From Burkholderiales bacterium (GTDB lineage: Bacteria; Pseudomonadota; Gammaproteobacteria; Burkholderiales; Burkholderiaceae), in contig CANFNO010000087.1 in the NCBI GenBank assembly GCA_947447845.1, forward strand, positions 1 through 8,524: a DNA stretch of 8,524 bases, given 5' to 3'. This document shows positions 6,746-8,524 of this stretch, in pieces. Within the stretch, counting starts at the first letter, position 1. Every line of letters starts with the position of its first letter. The translations under genes were made by a program, and so were the position numbers. Under the pieces are notes generated by a model, which searched no databases, was not told the origin of the DNA, and saw nothing but the letters and a program-made list of their open reading frames with translations.

Positions 6746-7513
6746 ATGAAGCATATTGCGCGCAAGCGCTTCGGTCAGCATTTCTTGCGGGACGGCGGCA
6801 TCATTGATGCCATTGTTCAGGCCATCTCACCACAACCCGGTCAGCGCATGGTTGAGATCGGCCCCGGCCTGGCGGCCCTGACCCAGCCTTTGGTGGAGCG
6901 ACTAGGTCACCTCACAGTGATAGAGCTGGACCGGGACCTGGCACAGCGCCTGCGCAGCAACGGTCAACTCACGGTCATCGAATCCGATGTGCTCAAGGTG
7001 GATTTCAGCCGGATCGAGGCGCATGCCTCTCAAGCACCGGGCAAATGGCGGGTGGTGGGCAATTTGCCGTACAACATCTCCACACCGATTTTGTTTCACC
7101 TGCTGGACTATGTGGATTGCATTGAAGACCAGCACTTCATGCTGCAAAAAGAGGTGATCGATCGCATGGTGGCATCCCCCTCTACGTCGGCCTACGGTCG
7201 TCTGAGCGTGATGCTGCAGTGGCGTTACGCCATGGAAGACGTTCTGTTTGTGCCACCTGAGAGTTTTGATCCGCCGCCGCGCGTGGACAGCGCGGTGGTG
7301 CGAATGGTGCCACGTGCCGATCCGGCAGCCGTGGATGTGCTACTTCTTAGCGAGTTGGTGCAAGTGGCCTTTAGTCAGCGACGAAAGATCATGCGGCACA
7401 CCCTGGGTCGCTGGCTCGAGGCGAGAGGCTTTGCGGGCCACTTTGACGTGCAGCGACGTGCCGAAGAAGTTCCAGTGGCAGAGTACACCGCACTGGCATT
7501 GCAACTCGCGTAG
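6746..7513 (+). CDS. rsmA: 16S rRNA dimethyladenosine transferase RsmA (KsgA)
   Basis: RsmA puts two methyl groups on each of A1518 and A1519 in the helix 45 loop of 16S rRNA, a late 30S assembly checkpoint. Its loss gives kasugamycin resistance. The protein has 255 residues, normal length. It shows the N-terminal [10 protein letters not shown] (7-16), the SAM-binding [11 protein letters not shown] (36-46), Glu60 in VIELD for the ribose hydroxyls and Asp81 after ESD. NLPYNIS (106-112) is the adenine-methylating motif IV, and QKEVIDRM (134-141) and [11 protein letters not shown] (164-174) follow. The C-terminal domain holds [16 protein letters not shown] 6746 lies two bases after the surA stop and has no Shine-Dalgarno of its own, so translation is probably coupled. 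In enterobacteria and Pseudomonas pdxA lies between surA and this gene; here it does not. The role and symbol are secure. Confidence 0.97.
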   Translation: MKHIARKRFGQHFLRDGGIIDAIVQAISPQPGQRMVEIGPGLAALTQPLVERLGHLTVIELDRDLAQRLRSNGQLTVIESDVLKVDFSRIEAHASQAPGKWRVVGNLPYNISTPILFHLLDYVDCIEDQHFMLQKEVIDRMVASPSTSAYGRLSVMLQWRYAMEDVLFVPPESFDPPPRVDSAVVRMVPRADPAAVDVLLLSELVQVAFSQRRKIMRHTLGRWLEARGFAGHFDVQRRAEEVPVAEYTALALQLA

Positions 7514-7531
7514 TTTTCCTCCAAGCTGTCT

Positions 7532-7537
7532 TATGAT
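7532..7537 (+). promoter_or_regulatory. Candidate -10 box upstream of the binding-protein gene
   Basis: TATGAT differs from the -10 consensus at one base and lies in the 73-nt gap after rsmA, giving a leader of about 43 nt. No good -35 box sits 16-18 nt upstream, and no extended -10 TG is present. The gap and the strong ribosome site nevertheless suggest the binding protein is its own unit. AT-rich stretches at 7564-7572 are too close to the ribosome site to serve as its -10. Confidence 0.25.
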
Positions 7538-7543
7538 GTTGCA

Positions 7544-7557
7544 CACGGTTCGCCGTG
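7544..7557 (+). other. Small hairpin with TTCG loop in the leader of the binding-protein gene
   Basis: CACGG (7544-7548) and CCGTG (7553-7557) form a perfect 5-bp stem around TTCG. No T-run follows, so it is not an intrinsic terminator of the rsmA operon. It lies 16 nt ahead of the ribosome site and could stabilise the 5' end of the mRNA or mark an operator. A stem this short can occur by chance. Confidence 0.35.
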
Positions 7558-7573
7558 GCCAACATATATAACT

Positions 7574-7581
7574 GAGAGGAG
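7574..7581 (+). promoter_or_regulatory. Strong Shine-Dalgarno of the binding-protein gene
   Basis: GAGAGGAG lies five bases before ATG 7587. It is clearly the best ribosome site in the window; lptD, surA, rsmA, amgK and rsmE have poor ones. It fixes the start of the binding protein and predicts high expression, as expected for a periplasmic binding protein. Confidence 0.8.
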
Positions 7582-7586
7582 TTTTC

Positions 7587-8441
7587 ATGAAGAAGCTGTT
7601 TCTGGCGCTCATTCGCGGCGTGTTGGCAGTCTTTCTGGGCGGGATGTCACTATCCGCTCTGGCCCAGTCGGCGGCCTATAACTTCTCTCCCGTCAATCAA
7701 TACGACATCAATCTCACGGCGGCGTATTGGAATCCCATCATTGCCTATGTGTCAGAGAAAAGTGGCGTCAAACTGAATCTGAAGATCGGGCGCACTTCGG
7801 CTGACACCACCAGTTACGTGCTGGCCAAAGAAGTTGAGTTTGTCTTCAGCAATCATCTGTTCAGCCCCGAACGCGAGCAGCTGGGCTGGAAGGTTTTTGG
7901 CCGTCGCAACACGCCCACGCTTCAGGGCCAGATCGTGGTACCGGTGGATTCCCCCATTACGGATATTGCGCAACTTAAAGGCCAGGATGTTGCCTTTGCC
8001 GGCCCCGAGGCCTTTGTTGTCTATAAGGTTCCCTATGCGTACCTATTGAGCAAGAACATCGACGTTAAAGTGGTATTTGCCGGCAACCAGAATGCTGCGT
8101 TTGCCCAGTTGTTCGCAGGCAAGGTCGCGGCAAGCGGTGCTAACTCTCAATTGGTGGACGGCTATACCCGCCGTGAGGGCAAGAAGTTCCGGGTGCTGTG
8201 GAGTTCGGAGCAGTTTCAGGATTTGGCGCTGATGGTGTCGAGCAAGGTCCCAGAGGCCGATGCCCACAAGGTGGCCAATGCCTTTATCGATATGTACAAA
8301 GATCCCAGGGGGCGTGACATTCTGCATCTGGCTTCCAAAGAAGTGGGGCTTCCCAACGACGCGTATTTTGTTGCCGCCAGTGCTGCCGACTATGCGGCTT
8401 ACAAGCGCTTCTACCAGAGCGCACCTGCTTCGCTTCACTGA
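7587..8441 (+). CDS. PhnD-like periplasmic solute-binding protein
   Basis: A 284-residue secreted protein of the phosphate/phosphite/phosphonate-type binding-protein family (Phosphonate-bd, PhnD-like). MKKLFLALIR and a hydrophobic core form a Sec signal peptide, probably cleaved at ALA|QS (26/27). There is no lipobox Cys, so it should be soluble. The mature part follows the type II binding-protein layout: a first lobe with SPVNQYD, AYWNPIIAYVSEKSGV and VEFVFSNHL; a crossover with DSPITDIAQLKGQDVAF (121-137); and a second lobe with GNQNAAFAQLFAGKVAASGA (166-185) and SSKVPEADAHKVANAF. Ligand cannot be told from sequence, since PhnD relatives bind varied anions and serve in sensing as well as transport. 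It starts 73 nt after rsmA behind a strong ribosome site. A probable histidine kinase gene begins 14 nt after its stop, and no permease or ATPase is visible. A sensory partner is one reading; a transporter component encoded apart from its permease is another. Confidence 0.85.
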   Translation: MKKLFLALIRGVLAVFLGGMSLSALAQSAAYNFSPVNQYDINLTAAYWNPIIAYVSEKSGVKLNLKIGRTSADTTSYVLAKEVEFVFSNHLFSPEREQLGWKVFGRRNTPTLQGQIVVPVDSPITDIAQLKGQDVAFAGPEAFVVYKVPYAYLLSKNIDVKVVFAGNQNAAFAQLFAGKVAASGANSQLVDGYTRREGKKFRVLWSSEQFQDLALMVSSKVPEADAHKVANAFIDMYKDPRGRDILHLASKEVGLPNDAYFVAASAADYAAYKRFYQSAPASLH

Positions 8442-8455
8442 ATGTTGGCCTTCTG

Positions 8456-8524
8456 ATGTGGCTATTGCAGCGCCTGTTGCCCCAATCCCTGGTGGGTCGG
8501 GTTTTTTCGCTGTACGTGGCAACG
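8456..8524 (+). CDS. Start of a probable membrane sensor histidine kinase (truncated by window edge)
   Basis: Twenty-three codons from ATG 8456 stay open to the window end. The peptide contains RLLPQSLVGRVF followed by SLYVAT, which resembles the cytoplasmic lead and first membrane helix of proteobacterial sensor histidine kinases. The kinase itself is not visible, so the call rests on N-terminal resemblance and position only. The start lies 14 nt after the binding-protein stop. A four-codon ORF (M-L-A-F, 8442-8456) fills the gap, and its TGA overlaps this ATG as TGATG, a common arrangement for translational re-initiation. No separate Shine-Dalgarno is evident. Alternatives are another inner-membrane protein or a fused sensor. 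Confidence 0.5.
   Translation, partial: MWLLQRLLPQSLVGRVFSLYVAT

Noticed and set aside
7511..7530. T-run after the rsmA stop as a terminator
   Set aside because: No GC-rich inverted repeat precedes TTTT at 7514-7517, so an intrinsic terminator cannot be supported.
7561..7572. AT-rich stretch with TATATA and TATAAC as a -10 box for the binding protein
   Set aside because: The transcript would start within or next to the Shine-Dalgarno, and no -35 box is at suitable spacing (TTGCAC at 7539 is 20-22 nt away).
8043..8522. 159-codon minus-strand open frame opposite the binding protein
   Set aside because: It is antisense to a well-supported binding protein and crosses the start of the next gene; the peptide has no recognisable features.

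Overview
The window looks like chromosomal DNA of a betaproteobacterium, probably order Burkholderiales and possibly near Comamonadaceae. This rests on the moderately high GC, the protein signatures and the lptD-surA-rsmA block with a divergent amgK. The placement is by pattern recognition only. I see no insertion sequence, integrase, tRNA or rRNA gene, CRISPR array or other sign of recent transfer. Coding density is very high and no gene-free stretch exceeds 90 bases.

Layout. (1) At the left edge, the 3' end of an M20-family metallopeptidase gene is followed 23 nt later by an alpha/beta hydrolase of the monoacylglycerol-lipase type (+ strand). The hydrolase gene ends in an intrinsic terminator built from its own last codons. 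(2) Convergent to it are two minus-strand genes: amgK (sugar 1-kinase of cell-wall recycling) and, downstream, rsmE (16S rRNA m3U1498 methyltransferase). The stop codons of the hydrolase and rsmE overlap on one TTAA. (3) Divergent from amgK is a tight + strand operon, lptD-surA-rsmA. LptD is the outer-membrane LPS translocon barrel, SurA is the periplasmic chaperone for outer-membrane barrels and RsmA (KsgA) dimethylates 16S rRNA. (4) After a 73-nt gap with its own strong Shine-Dalgarno sequence comes a secreted PhnD-like solute-binding protein. The first 23 codons of what resembles a membrane sensor histidine kinase follow and run off the right edge.

How the genes fit together. SurA helps fold LptD, and LptD places LPS in the outer leaflet; AmgK salvages peptidoglycan sugars, so the centre of the window is an envelope-biogenesis locus with two rRNA methyltransferases attached. 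Two usual companions are absent from their expected slots: murU next to amgK, and pdxA between surA and rsmA. The least ordinary region is the right end, where a PhnD-type binding protein sits next to a probable sensor kinase with no ABC permease or ATPase visible. That arrangement suggests a binding-protein-assisted two-component sensor, but the window ends before this can be tested. Most of the window is well-known conserved biology, and I found no clearly new system inside it.
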